From JAAUTY01 sp964397305 (GTDB lineage: Bacteria; Cyanobacteriota; Cyanobacteriia; Cyanobacteriales; Spirulinaceae), in the NCBI GenBank assembly GCA_964397305.1, contig CAYNIP010000021.1:7610-71609 (forward strand): DNA of 64,000 nt, given 5' to 3'. The notes beneath the pieces were generated by a model. It was not told the origin of the DNA and ran no database searches. It saw only the letters and a program-made list of their open reading frames with translations. The first letter of the stretch is position 1, and every line of letters begins with the position of its first letter. The position numbers were made by a program, and so were the translations under genes. This document shows, one piece after another, positions 51,362 to 58,888 of this stretch.

Positions 51362-52396
51362 ATGCTATACCGCCCTGGGGCGATCGCCAGCCTCACCCTC
51401 GCCAGCCTCACCCTCGCCGCCCTCGTAGCCCAGGCCGGCGGCTGGGACGATTTCAAACTCCGCTACTTCTCTTTAACTCGCTTCCTCCACGGCGAGGATC
51501 TCGCCCAAATCGATCCCCCCCACCAGGCCCAAGCGCCCGAGCGAGCTGCCCGGATTGATCTCGCCGAATTGCTCCCCGGCGGTCCCCCGAAAGACGGCAT
51601 TCCCAGCCTGGACAGCCCCCAGTTCGAGACCGCCGCCACAACCCCCTTTCGCGCCGAGGACGCGGTGATTGGCCTGGTGATTCATGGAGAAGCCAAGGCC
51701 TATCCCCTGGGGGTGATGAACTGGCACGAAATCGTCAACGATACGGTAGGCGGTGTGCCCGTCGCCGTGACCTATTGCCCCCTGTGCGATACCGCGATCG
51801 TGTTTGAGCGCGGCGCGACGACCTTGGGCGTTTCCGGCCAGCTCTACCAAAGCTGTCTGGTGATGTACGACCGCGACGACGATACCTTCTACGCGCAGCC
51901 CTGGGGGCTCGGGATCGCTGGCCCGCAGGTGAATCGGAGCCTCCAGCGGCAGCCCGCCGTGAAGACAACCCTAGGCCGGTGGTTGCAGGCCCATCCTGAA
52001 AGCAAGATTCTGTCCACCCAAACGGGGCATCGTCGGGACTATTTACGCTACCCCTACGGAAGTTATGACACCAACGAGCAGTTGATCTTTCCGGCCCGTC
52101 ATCAAGATCAGCGGGAACTACACCCCAAGGCCAGCCTCAGTTACATCTGGGAGGCGGACTCAATGACGCCCCACAACCAATTCTCTGGAGCCAGCCAGGC
52201 CTTTTCTCACACAGCCGTGCAGCAGCAAGGGGAGCAAGTCGTCCTATTCAACGGTCGCTCCGTGCGGGCTGTTTGGGATGCGGCCTTAGCCACGGTGCGC
52301 GTGGAAGACCTAGACGGCCGGGAGATTCCCAGTGCGACGGCCTTTGCCTTTGTCTATCCGGCCTATTTCGGCTCGGGCCTTGGGACCAAGGAGTAG
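51362..52396 (+). CDS. exported DUF3179-domain protein
   Basis: 344 aa with an N-terminal hydrophobic segment (IASLTLASLTLAALVAQAGG). DUF3179 signatures: AYPLGVMNWHEIVNDTVGGV, VTYCPLCDTAIVFER (CPLC pair), SCLVMYDRDDDTFYAQPWG and VLFNGRSVRAVWD. The family is widespread, function unknown; the Cys pair and His could bind a metal or heme-like ligand. Preceded by the repeat array at 51274-51314, so a two-component system may control it. Confidence 0.85.
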   Translation: MLYRPGAIASLTLASLTLAALVAQAGGWDDFKLRYFSLTRFLHGEDLAQIDPPHQAQAPERAARIDLAELLPGGPPKDGIPSLDSPQFETAATTPFRAEDAVIGLVIHGEAKAYPLGVMNWHEIVNDTVGGVPVAVTYCPLCDTAIVFERGATTLGVSGQLYQSCLVMYDRDDDTFYAQPWGLGIAGPQVNRSLQRQPAVKTTLGRWLQAHPESKILSTQTGHRRDYLRYPYGSYDTNEQLIFPARHQDQRELHPKASLSYIWEADSMTPHNQFSGASQAFSHTAVQQQGEQVVLFNGRSVRAVWDAALATVRVEDLDGREIPSATAFAFVYPAYFGSGLGTKE

Positions 52397-52451
52397 GGAT
52401 TTCTCGCCGCTGGGAGCGTTACAGCATCGCTGACGGGACTGGCTGCCGCTC

Positions 52452-53612
52452 CTAGGGACGCGGGCGGTCTTGAGAAAAGAGGCGATCGCGCTCCCAAACC
52501 TCCGGGGCAATAAAAATCACCGTCTTCTGCCGGTAGCGCACTAAGTGCAAAAAGCGCGGCTCGGCCTCGTCGGCCTGGGGCTCCAGCCGGTAAACCCGAA
52601 AACCACGCTCATCCGTCTGGGGAGAGTCCGCGATCTTGACCCCCGCCCGCTCCAGCAGCTCCGGATAGGCCTCGCTCACCCGCTGAATCCGATCGGGAGT
52701 ATTGAAGGCGACACGATCTAAGGACGGAGGCAGCAGCCCCACAGAGCCGACTAGGGCCCGCCCCGTACCTGGCGAGCGATAGATCGGCACCCGATTTTCA
52801 GCATTCGGGGGCAGGCGGCGGGCTAGCTCTGGGGACGATGCCGGCGTCGGGGGAGGGCTCGCAACCGGAGCCGGACTCGGCGGCGGGGCACTCGCGGCGG
52901 GGGCTGGAGCCGGACTCGGGGCCGGGGCACTCGCAGCCGGAGCCGGACTCGGGGCCGGGGCGCTTGCGGCGGGGGCTGGAGCCGGGCTGGGCGATGGGGC
53001 ACTCGCCGGAGTCACGGCGGGTAAATCGCTCAGGCTCCTGGGTGGTGGGGAACTGGCGGGAGCCGCTGCCCTCGCTGGGGCAGCGGCGGCGGTTGGGCGG
53101 TTGGCAGGCCTGGGGGGCGGGGTTGTCCGGGCGCCGACGGGACCGGTTCTGGAGCTGGGGCTCGGACTTGGCTCCGGGTTAGTAGCTGCTCGCTCCCCAC
53201 GCAGCTCCGCCATGCGCTGCCGAGCTCGCTCGAGCTTCCGCATCGTGCTGCTAGAAATCTCAGTGTCTGCATCCCCTTTGGGGTTAGTGCTGCCCTTGGC
53301 GCTCTTGGCCGCTGGACTCGAGGAGCCCCCCCCACTAGTATCAAAACCATCCGCCCCCAAAGCGGCATCGGAGTCGTAGGCGAGGCCCTCGCGGGCGTCA
53401 AAGTCAAAATCTTCAGCGAACTCGGCCGTGTCGCGGTCGGCGGTAGCCTCAAGGTCTACTGTGACCCCGGTGGTCTCGTCCTCAGTACCGGAACCAGCCG
53501 CCAGGGGAATAGCCAGCGCGGCGACGTGAATGAGCAACGCTAACAACAGGGCGGGCCGCAGGACTAACTTCAGGGGTGCGAGCAGGATAGCGACGAGGAG
53601 GGATTGACGCAT
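52452..53612 (-). CDS. membrane-anchored Pro/Ala-rich protein, TonB-like layout
   Basis: 386 aa. One N-terminal helix (LVLRPALLLALLIHVAALAI), an acidic Asp/Glu segment (~45-90), a basic helix (MRKLERARQRMAELRGERAA), and ~110 residues of Pro-Ala-Ser repeats (APAPSPAPAASA units) lead to a globular C-terminus (AENRVPIYRSPGTGRALVGS ... HLVRYRQKTVIFIAPEVWER). Anchor, extended Pro-rich spacer and folded end recall TonB-type energy couplers, but the C-terminus lacks a clear TonB signature. Direct repeats in the DNA encode the PAPS units. Confidence 0.65.
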   Translation of the reverse strand: MRQSLLVAILLAPLKLVLRPALLLALLIHVAALAIPLAAGSGTEDETTGVTVDLEATADRDTAEFAEDFDFDAREGLAYDSDAALGADGFDTSGGGSSSPAAKSAKGSTNPKGDADTEISSSTMRKLERARQRMAELRGERAATNPEPSPSPSSRTGPVGARTTPPPRPANRPTAAAAPARAAAPASSPPPRSLSDLPAVTPASAPSPSPAPAPAASAPAPSPAPAASAPAPSPAPAPAASAPPPSPAPVASPPPTPASSPELARRLPPNAENRVPIYRSPGTGRALVGSVGLLPPSLDRVAFNTPDRIQRVSEAYPELLERAGVKIADSPQTDERGFRVYRLEPQADEAEPRFLHLVRYRQKTVIFIAPEVWERDRLFSQDRPRP

Positions 53613-53975
53613 GGCGGGCAGCAACGTGAGGTCCTAGGAGAGTTCATTCCCTACTTTAAGGCGCTCACTCCGTACTGTCAGTCGAGCGTATCACAGCGGA
53701 GTCCGCCAAACGGCGGTTCTGTAGGGTGTAAAGATGCGGGGGCTGTTGCCGGGATTTTGGGCTGAATGACCTAGGCCCCTGACTGGTGGCCCATCTCAGG
53801 GCTGGGGGAGGAGGACTGGGCAACGGTCCTGGTATCCCTGGGCTGCACCCTGTTGTGTCAAGCAATCAGCCCGAGGATGCGCCTTATTTCCGGGTGTCTG
53901 TGTTGTCTGTCCCCACCATGGTCAACAATAGAGAGTAAGCTACAGTATCGTGAAAGTCATCGCTACGATTGGGTT
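53613..53975. other. divergent spacer upstream of ycf54
   Basis: 363 bases. An open frame runs in from 53853 but its first 41 codons do not resemble Ycf54 and are taken as noncoding. It must hold promoters for both neighbours. No repeat family recognised. Confidence 0.5.
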
Positions 53976-54305
53976 ATGCCGACTTACTACTACGTTGCCG
54001 CCAGCCAGAAGTTTTTGCTTGAAGACGAGCCCTTTGAGGAAGTCTTGCGCGAGCGCGAGCGCTACTATCGTGAGCATGAGCAGGAGAAAGACTTTTGGCT
54101 CGTGGTACAGCCGGCTTTTTTAGACGCTCCGGAGTTGGCGGCGGTGAAGGCCAAATGCCCCCAGCCGGCCGCAGCGGTCATCTCCACCAATCAATCGTTT
54201 ATTACGTGGCTGAAGTTGCGCCTAGAATATGTCCTCACGGGACAATTTGACGCCCCCTCAGCGACGATTCCTGATCCTTTGGCTTCCTTGGCAACAGCGC
54301 CTTAG
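53976..54305 (+). CDS. ycf54: Ycf54, subunit/assembly factor of Mg-protoporphyrin ester cyclase
   Basis: 109 aa: TYYYVAASQKFLLEDEPFEE, KDFWLVVQPAFLDAPELAAV, KCPQPAAAVISTNQSFITWL, KLRLEYVLTGQFDAPSATIP. Near-complete match to Ycf54, which associates with AcsF (CycI) in the aerobic Mg-protoporphyrin IX monomethyl-ester cyclase step that forms the chlorophyll isocyclic ring. ATG 53976 fits the family length. It precedes a glycosyltransferase gene by 62 bp on the same strand. Confidence 0.95.
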   Translation: MPTYYYVAASQKFLLEDEPFEEVLRERERYYREHEQEKDFWLVVQPAFLDAPELAAVKAKCPQPAAAVISTNQSFITWLKLRLEYVLTGQFDAPSATIPDPLASLATAP

Positions 54306-54367
54306 GCCCTGGTCATCACCGCCGTGCCGATTGCTTGTGGCCTGAGGGCCGAGGATAGGGTTAGCGA

Positions 54368-55930
54368 ATGCAGGAATCCCCACTCTCAAAATGGTGGCGT
54401 GAACGGGAAGGGTTGGTGGTGCTACTGCTTACGGGGGCGGCGATCGCCCTCTGGCTCGGCGGCCTCGGAGAGGTGCCGCTGCGGGATTGGGACGAGGGCT
54501 CCCATGCCCTAGCCGCTCGAGAGCTCTATCGCACCGGTCGCTGGCTACACCTCACTCTCTTCGATGACCCCTACTGGTACAAGCCCCCTTGCGGCTACTG
54601 GTTGATTGCCGCCAGTTATTGGGTCCAGGGAACTGTGACGGAATGGTCGTCGCGCTTGCCCCTGGCCCTGGTGACAGCGCTGGGGGTTCCTCTGCTCTAC
54701 GGTCTCGGTCGCGAGCTTTTCCAGGGCCGCCAACCCGCTTTCTTGGGGGCGGCGACGTACCTGACGCTGCTGCCCGTGGTACGTCACGGCCGGTTGGTGA
54801 TGCTAGATGGTGTGACCAATACCTTCTTCATCGCCCTGCTCTACTGCTTGGCGCGCTCCCGGCGGCAGCGGCCCTGGGCCTTGGGGATCGGGCTGGCCCT
54901 GGGGGCGATCGCCCTGACGAAGAGCGTGATCGTTCTGGCGCTGTGGGCGATCGCCGGTCTCTGGGTGCTCCTCGACCGCGACTGGGCCCTGTTTCGCAAT
55001 CCCTGGGCCTGGCTGGGATTGTTGCTGGGCGGTGGCGGTACGGTGGCTTGGTATGCGGCCCAGGGAGCCCATTACGGCCCGATCTTTTGGGAGATTCATC
55101 TCCAGGCCCAGGGGTTTGATCGCCTCTCAGAAGCCGTTGAGGGCAACCAGGGCCCCCCTTGGTACTACGGGCTGGAGTTACTGAAGTCGGCCTGGCCCTG
55201 GCTGCTATTTTGGCCGGGGGGTCTCTGGCTGGCCTGGCGGCAGCGATCGCAGACCTGGGCGCGCCTGGTGCTCAGCGGCTCTGCCCTCTTTTTCACCACG
55301 ATCTCGCTCATGGGCACGAAGCTGCCCTGGTATATCCAGCCGCTTTACCCCTTGTTTGCTTTGACGGTAGGGGCGCAATTGGCCCAATTCTGGCAGCAAC
55401 CGCCCCGCTCCCGTCGTTGGGTTCTCCCCTTTCTCCTGTTGGCCTTAGCAGGAGTCGCGGGGCTAGGGTACTTTCTGATCGCGGAGCCGCAGCCGGTGCT
55501 GATCCTGCTGGGGATCACCCTGACGGGGGTGATGCTGGCGGTGGCGGTGCAGGTCGGGCGGGGCGATCGCCACTTCCTTGCCACCCTTGTGGCGGGAAGC
55601 TATCTCTGCCTTGGACTTTTTTTGCACTCCTCCGTCTGGAATTGGGAACTGAATGAAACCTTTGCCGCGCCCCCCGTCGGCGCCCTGATTCGCACGGCAA
55701 CCCCGGAAACAGCGGTGGTCTATACCTCCTTTGCGTACCACCGGCCCAGTGTGGAGTTTTATGGCGATCGCCGTGTCATTCCCGCCGGCGGTCCGGAGTT
55801 GGCAGCTCATGGGCGAGCGGGGCACTACCTGCTCGTGGATGAGCCGACCTTTGCTTGGCTCAACCTCCGCCAACCCAGGATTCTGGGTCGAGCTGAGGGG
55901 TTTATCCTGCTGGCTCCCATAACACCCTAA
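54368..55930 (+). CDS. ArnT/PMT-like glycosyltransferase family 39 membrane protein
   Basis: 520 aa, about 11 helices. The catalytic first-loop motif is RDWDEGSHALAARELYRTG (Asp-Glu near residue 42), then DDPYWYKPPCGYWLIAAS, YLTLLPVVRHGRLVMLDGVT, and a short soluble C-terminus. Paralogue of the protein at 819-2522, with the shared order acidic motif, Lys-Pro-Pro/Leu, helices, soluble end. Transfers a sugar from a polyprenyl carrier; acceptor unknown. Followed by tandem family-B repeats. Confidence 0.87.
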   Translation: MQESPLSKWWREREGLVVLLLTGAAIALWLGGLGEVPLRDWDEGSHALAARELYRTGRWLHLTLFDDPYWYKPPCGYWLIAASYWVQGTVTEWSSRLPLALVTALGVPLLYGLGRELFQGRQPAFLGAATYLTLLPVVRHGRLVMLDGVTNTFFIALLYCLARSRRQRPWALGIGLALGAIALTKSVIVLALWAIAGLWVLLDRDWALFRNPWAWLGLLLGGGGTVAWYAAQGAHYGPIFWEIHLQAQGFDRLSEAVEGNQGPPWYYGLELLKSAWPWLLFWPGGLWLAWRQRSQTWARLVLSGSALFFTTISLMGTKLPWYIQPLYPLFALTVGAQLAQFWQQPPRSRRWVLPFLLLALAGVAGLGYFLIAEPQPVLILLGITLTGVMLAVAVQVGRGDRHFLATLVAGSYLCLGLFLHSSVWNWELNETFAAPPVGALIRTATPETAVVYTSFAYHRPSVEFYGDRRVIPAGGPELAAHGRAGHYLLVDEPTFAWLNLRQPRILGRAEGFILLAPITP

Positions 55931-55998
55931 AAGACCCAAGTTCGAGTGACCGGCTCACAGCAGCGGAGGGCCTCCCCCCACGGGAACCTCGCCGTTGG

Positions 55999-56201
55999 GC
56001 AGCCCTCCCCCTAAGCCCTGCTCCCAAGTTAAGAGAGGGGCTTCTAACTCCCCTTCTCCCACCCTTGGGAGAAGGGGCCGGGGGATGTAGACGCGCAGCG
56101 GCTTCTCGCAGAGTGGGCCCGATAACACTGAAGCGGGCGGCCCTCTGCTCCTTGAGCAAGCGCTCAAAATTCAGGGGAGCCGCGCTTTTTTTCGTTCACC
56201 C
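55999..56201. mobile_element. family-B MITE, 5' degraded copy
   Basis: Right terminus TTTTCGTTCACCC intact at 56201; interior matches the next copy from 'ctaagccctgctcccaag' on; left end lost. Same orientation as 56211-56454. Part of the 55931-56539 gap. Confidence 0.8.
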
Positions 56202-56210
56202 CCGATTTTC

Positions 56211-56454
56211 GGGTGGACGAAATTTTACGCGGGATGTTGGTACTCCTTCGCTCAGCCCTCACCCCAACCCCTCTCCCAAGTTGGGAGAGGGGCTTCTAAC
56301 TCCCCTTCTCCCAGCCTTGGGAGAAGGGGCCGGGGGATGTAGACGCGCAGCGGCTTCTCGAAGAGTGGGCCCCCGTAACCCTAAAGAGGGCGACCCTCTG
56401 CTCCTTGAGCAAGCGCTCAAAATTCAGGAGAGCCGCGCTTTTTTTCGTTCACCC
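56211..56454. mobile_element. family-B MITE, complete (244 bp)
   Basis: Reference copy: ends GGGTGGACGAAA and TTTCGTTCACCC; perfect 9-bp target duplication CCGATTTTC at 56202-56210 and 56455-56463. It inserted immediately after the end of the preceding copy, giving a tandem pair. Confidence 0.93.
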
Positions 56455-56539
56455 CCGATTTTCGGGCCTGCGCCCGGTTTTCCCGGCCCGTGCTAGGATG
56501 GATCGGCGAGGTTTAGGGGAGTAGTCCCCAGCCTAACCA

Positions 56540-56613
56540 CGGGATGTAGCGCAGCTTGGTAGCGCACTTCGTTCGGGACGAAGGGGCCGCTGGTTCGAAT
56601 CCAGTCATCCCGA
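56540..56613 (+). tRNA. tRNA-Pro (CGG)
   Basis: Acceptor CGGGATG/CATCCCG with the C1-G72 pair typical of bacterial tRNA-Pro, anticodon stem CTTCG/CGAAG around TTCGGGA (anticodon CGG), T-stem GCTGG/CCAGT with TTCGAAT loop, discriminator A. No encoded CCA. Lies 85 bp after the tandem MITEs. Confidence 0.96.
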
Positions 56614-56899
56614 TGCTTCTAAAACCGATGGCGGCAGCCCCCTGTAGCCGACCGGCTACCCTGGGAACAAGCGGCAGACCCCTGCCTCTGTACGAAGTGT
56701 CTCAAAATTGCTTGCAATAACCAGCGTAAGTGGAAATTCCCGGCTCCCCATTCCTCCCCAGGAGCGCGGCGAGCAACCTGCTATAGTGAGAGCACTAGGG
56801 TTGACTGCCACTCACCTCCTCCCCGCTTCGGTGAGCCTCGGGGGAGCCTCGGAGCACCCGCCATTGAGTTGAAACCGGCGCGCGCGATCGCGACTGTGC

Positions 56900-57562
56900 A
56901 TGGGCACTATCCGCACCCAGACCATTCAGGGCGTTGACTATTTCTACTGGTGTCCGCAGCCTCGCCGCCGTTCTGCACCCTCAGGCGAGCCAGCGGGCGC
57001 GGCCTACCGCATTGGTCGCCAACCCAAAGGGGGCTACTTGCCCTACTACTTTTGGCGCGGCGATATTGACCTCGAGGCCTACATCAAAGCCTATCTGAAG
57101 TGGCTGCATCAGGCCTGGCGTTTGCCCCCGGACCTGGCGATCCGGGTGCGAGCGGGTAAGGTGGGCCTGCGATCGCGCCAAGGCCACTACGACTGCCGCA
57201 GCGCCGAGGCCCGGGCCCTGCGCCAACGCTTGCGGAGCGAGATCGCCGATATCTACTACAGCGCCGAACTCGTCCGACGCGGCCTTGAACGGGCCCAGCA
57301 CTGCCGCCAACAGGCCGAGCGCCTGCGCCAGCAGGCTACGGAGCCGCGGCCCCTCGTTCCTGCCGGCTTTGGTCCCGCGCCGCGACCCCTCGAGGACCGC
57401 GCCCAGGAGCAAGTCGAGGTCTCAACCGCTACGGCTGCCCACCTAGAGGGCGAAATCCTCAAAAGTGTTGCCTACCTGCTGCGCTTCTGTCCTCCAGCCG
57501 CCCGCTCCACCTTTCGCGGCGAACTTGCCCAGGCCATCTGGCCGTCCGGGGCAACGGGTTGA
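56900..57562 (+). CDS. conserved hypothetical protein (220 aa)
   Basis: N-terminal aromatic-rich domain (VDYFYWCPQPRRRS, AYRIGRQPKGGYLPYYFWRG, DIDLEAYIKAYLKWLHQAW) followed by a long basic coiled region (LRSEIADIYYSAELVRRGLE, AQHCRQQAERLRQQA) and a short C-terminal domain. No membrane segment. Possibly nucleic-acid binding by its charge, but no family recognised. It precedes sat by 60 bp on the same strand. Confidence 0.65.
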   Translation: MGTIRTQTIQGVDYFYWCPQPRRRSAPSGEPAGAAYRIGRQPKGGYLPYYFWRGDIDLEAYIKAYLKWLHQAWRLPPDLAIRVRAGKVGLRSRQGHYDCRSAEARALRQRLRSEIADIYYSAELVRRGLERAQHCRQQAERLRQQATEPRPLVPAGFGPAPRPLEDRAQEQVEVSTATAAHLEGEILKSVAYLLRFCPPAARSTFRGELAQAIWPSGATG

Positions 57563-57622
57563 TCGGCCACTGAGCTTGATACACTGATTGCTTGGAGTGA
57601 ACCACCGGATATTGAACTACCC

Positions 57623-58792
57623 ATGACTACTCACACCGAGGGCATTGCGCCGCACGGCGGCCACCTGGTCCAGCGTCTGGCAGCCGCTGCGGAGCGTCAA
57701 GAATTTTTGGCTCAAGCTGAGCAACTACCTCGGGTGCAACTCGATGAACGGGCCCTTTCTGATCTCATCATGATCGCCATCGGCGGCTTCAGCCCCCTGA
57801 CCGGCTTCATGGAGCAGTCTGACTACGAGCCCGTGGTCACGGAGATGCGACTCGTCAACGGTCTGCCTTGGTCGATCCCCGTCACCCTCTCCGTCAGCGA
57901 AGCGGTGGCCGAGCCTCTCAGGGAAGGGAGCTGGGTGCGGCTGGATGATGCCACCGGCCGCTTTGTCGGGGTGCTGGAACTCACGCAAAAATACCGCTAC
58001 AACAAGGCTCACGAGGTCATTAACGTCTACCGCACCGATGAAGCCAAGCACCCTGGGGTGCAGGTGGTTTATGACCAGGGGCCGATCAATTTGGCAGGGC
58101 CCGTCTGGCTGCTGGAGCGCGACCCTCATCCCCTATTTCCCAAGTACCAAATCGATCCCGCTGAGTCGCGCCGCCTGTTTGTGGAGCGGGGCTGGCAAAC
58201 GGTGGTCGGCTTCCAGACCCGCAACCCGATTCACCGGGCCCACGAATACATTCAAAAATGTGCCCTGGAAACGGTGGACGGTCTCTTTCTCCACCCGCTG
58301 GTGGGGGCGACAAAGAGTGATGATATTCCTGCTGATGTGCGGATGCGTTGCTATGAGTTGATGATGGAGCACTATTTCCCCTCCCAGCGGGTCATCCTGG
58401 CGATCAATCCCTCGGCCATGCGCTATGCCGGCCCCCGGGAGGCGATCTTCCATGCTCTAGTGCGGAAGAACTATGGTTGCACCCATTTCATCGTCGGTCG
58501 CGACCATGCCGGGGTCGGGGATTATTATGGAACCTACGACGCTCAGCATATTTTTGATGAATTTGCCCCCGGGGAGCTGGGCATCATCCCGATGAAGTTT
58601 GAGCACGCTTTTTATTGCAAACGCACGGGGCAAATGGCGACCAGCAAGACGAGCCCTAGCGGCCCGGAGGATCGGGTTCACTTGTCGGGGACGAAGGTGC
58701 GCGAGTTGCTACGGCGCGGGGAACTGCCGCCGCCGGAGTTTTCGCGGCCGGAAGTGGCGGCGGAACTGGCGCGGGCGATGCACCAAAACTAG
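57623..58792 (+). CDS. sat: sulfate adenylyltransferase (ATP sulfurylase)
   Basis: 389 aa. Catalyses ATP plus sulfate to APS, first step of assimilatory sulfate reduction. Signatures: GGFSPLTGFM, VVGFQTRNPIHRAHEYIQKC (HxxH/QTRNPxHRAH), LILHP-type LFLHPLVGATKSDD, NPSAMRYAGPREAIFHALVR, FIVGRDHAGVGDYYGTYDAQ and LSGTKVRELLRRGE. Full length for the non-fused cyanobacterial enzyme. Followed after 96 bp by the pseudo-orthocaspase gene. Confidence 0.97.
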   Translation: MTTHTEGIAPHGGHLVQRLAAAAERQEFLAQAEQLPRVQLDERALSDLIMIAIGGFSPLTGFMEQSDYEPVVTEMRLVNGLPWSIPVTLSVSEAVAEPLREGSWVRLDDATGRFVGVLELTQKYRYNKAHEVINVYRTDEAKHPGVQVVYDQGPINLAGPVWLLERDPHPLFPKYQIDPAESRRLFVERGWQTVVGFQTRNPIHRAHEYIQKCALETVDGLFLHPLVGATKSDDIPADVRMRCYELMMEHYFPSQRVILAINPSAMRYAGPREAIFHALVRKNYGCTHFIVGRDHAGVGDYYGTYDAQHIFDEFAPGELGIIPMKFEHAFYCKRTGQMATSKTSPSGPEDRVHLSGTKVRELLRRGELPPPEFSRPEVAAELARAMHQN

Positions 58793-58888
58793 CGTCGCTG
58801 CTCGGGTGCTGTTTCTGGCTTGGGCGGTAAACCGAGGGAACCTGCAAAACCTGCTAGGCTGATAGCGAGTAGAGGAACTGAGCGGGTT

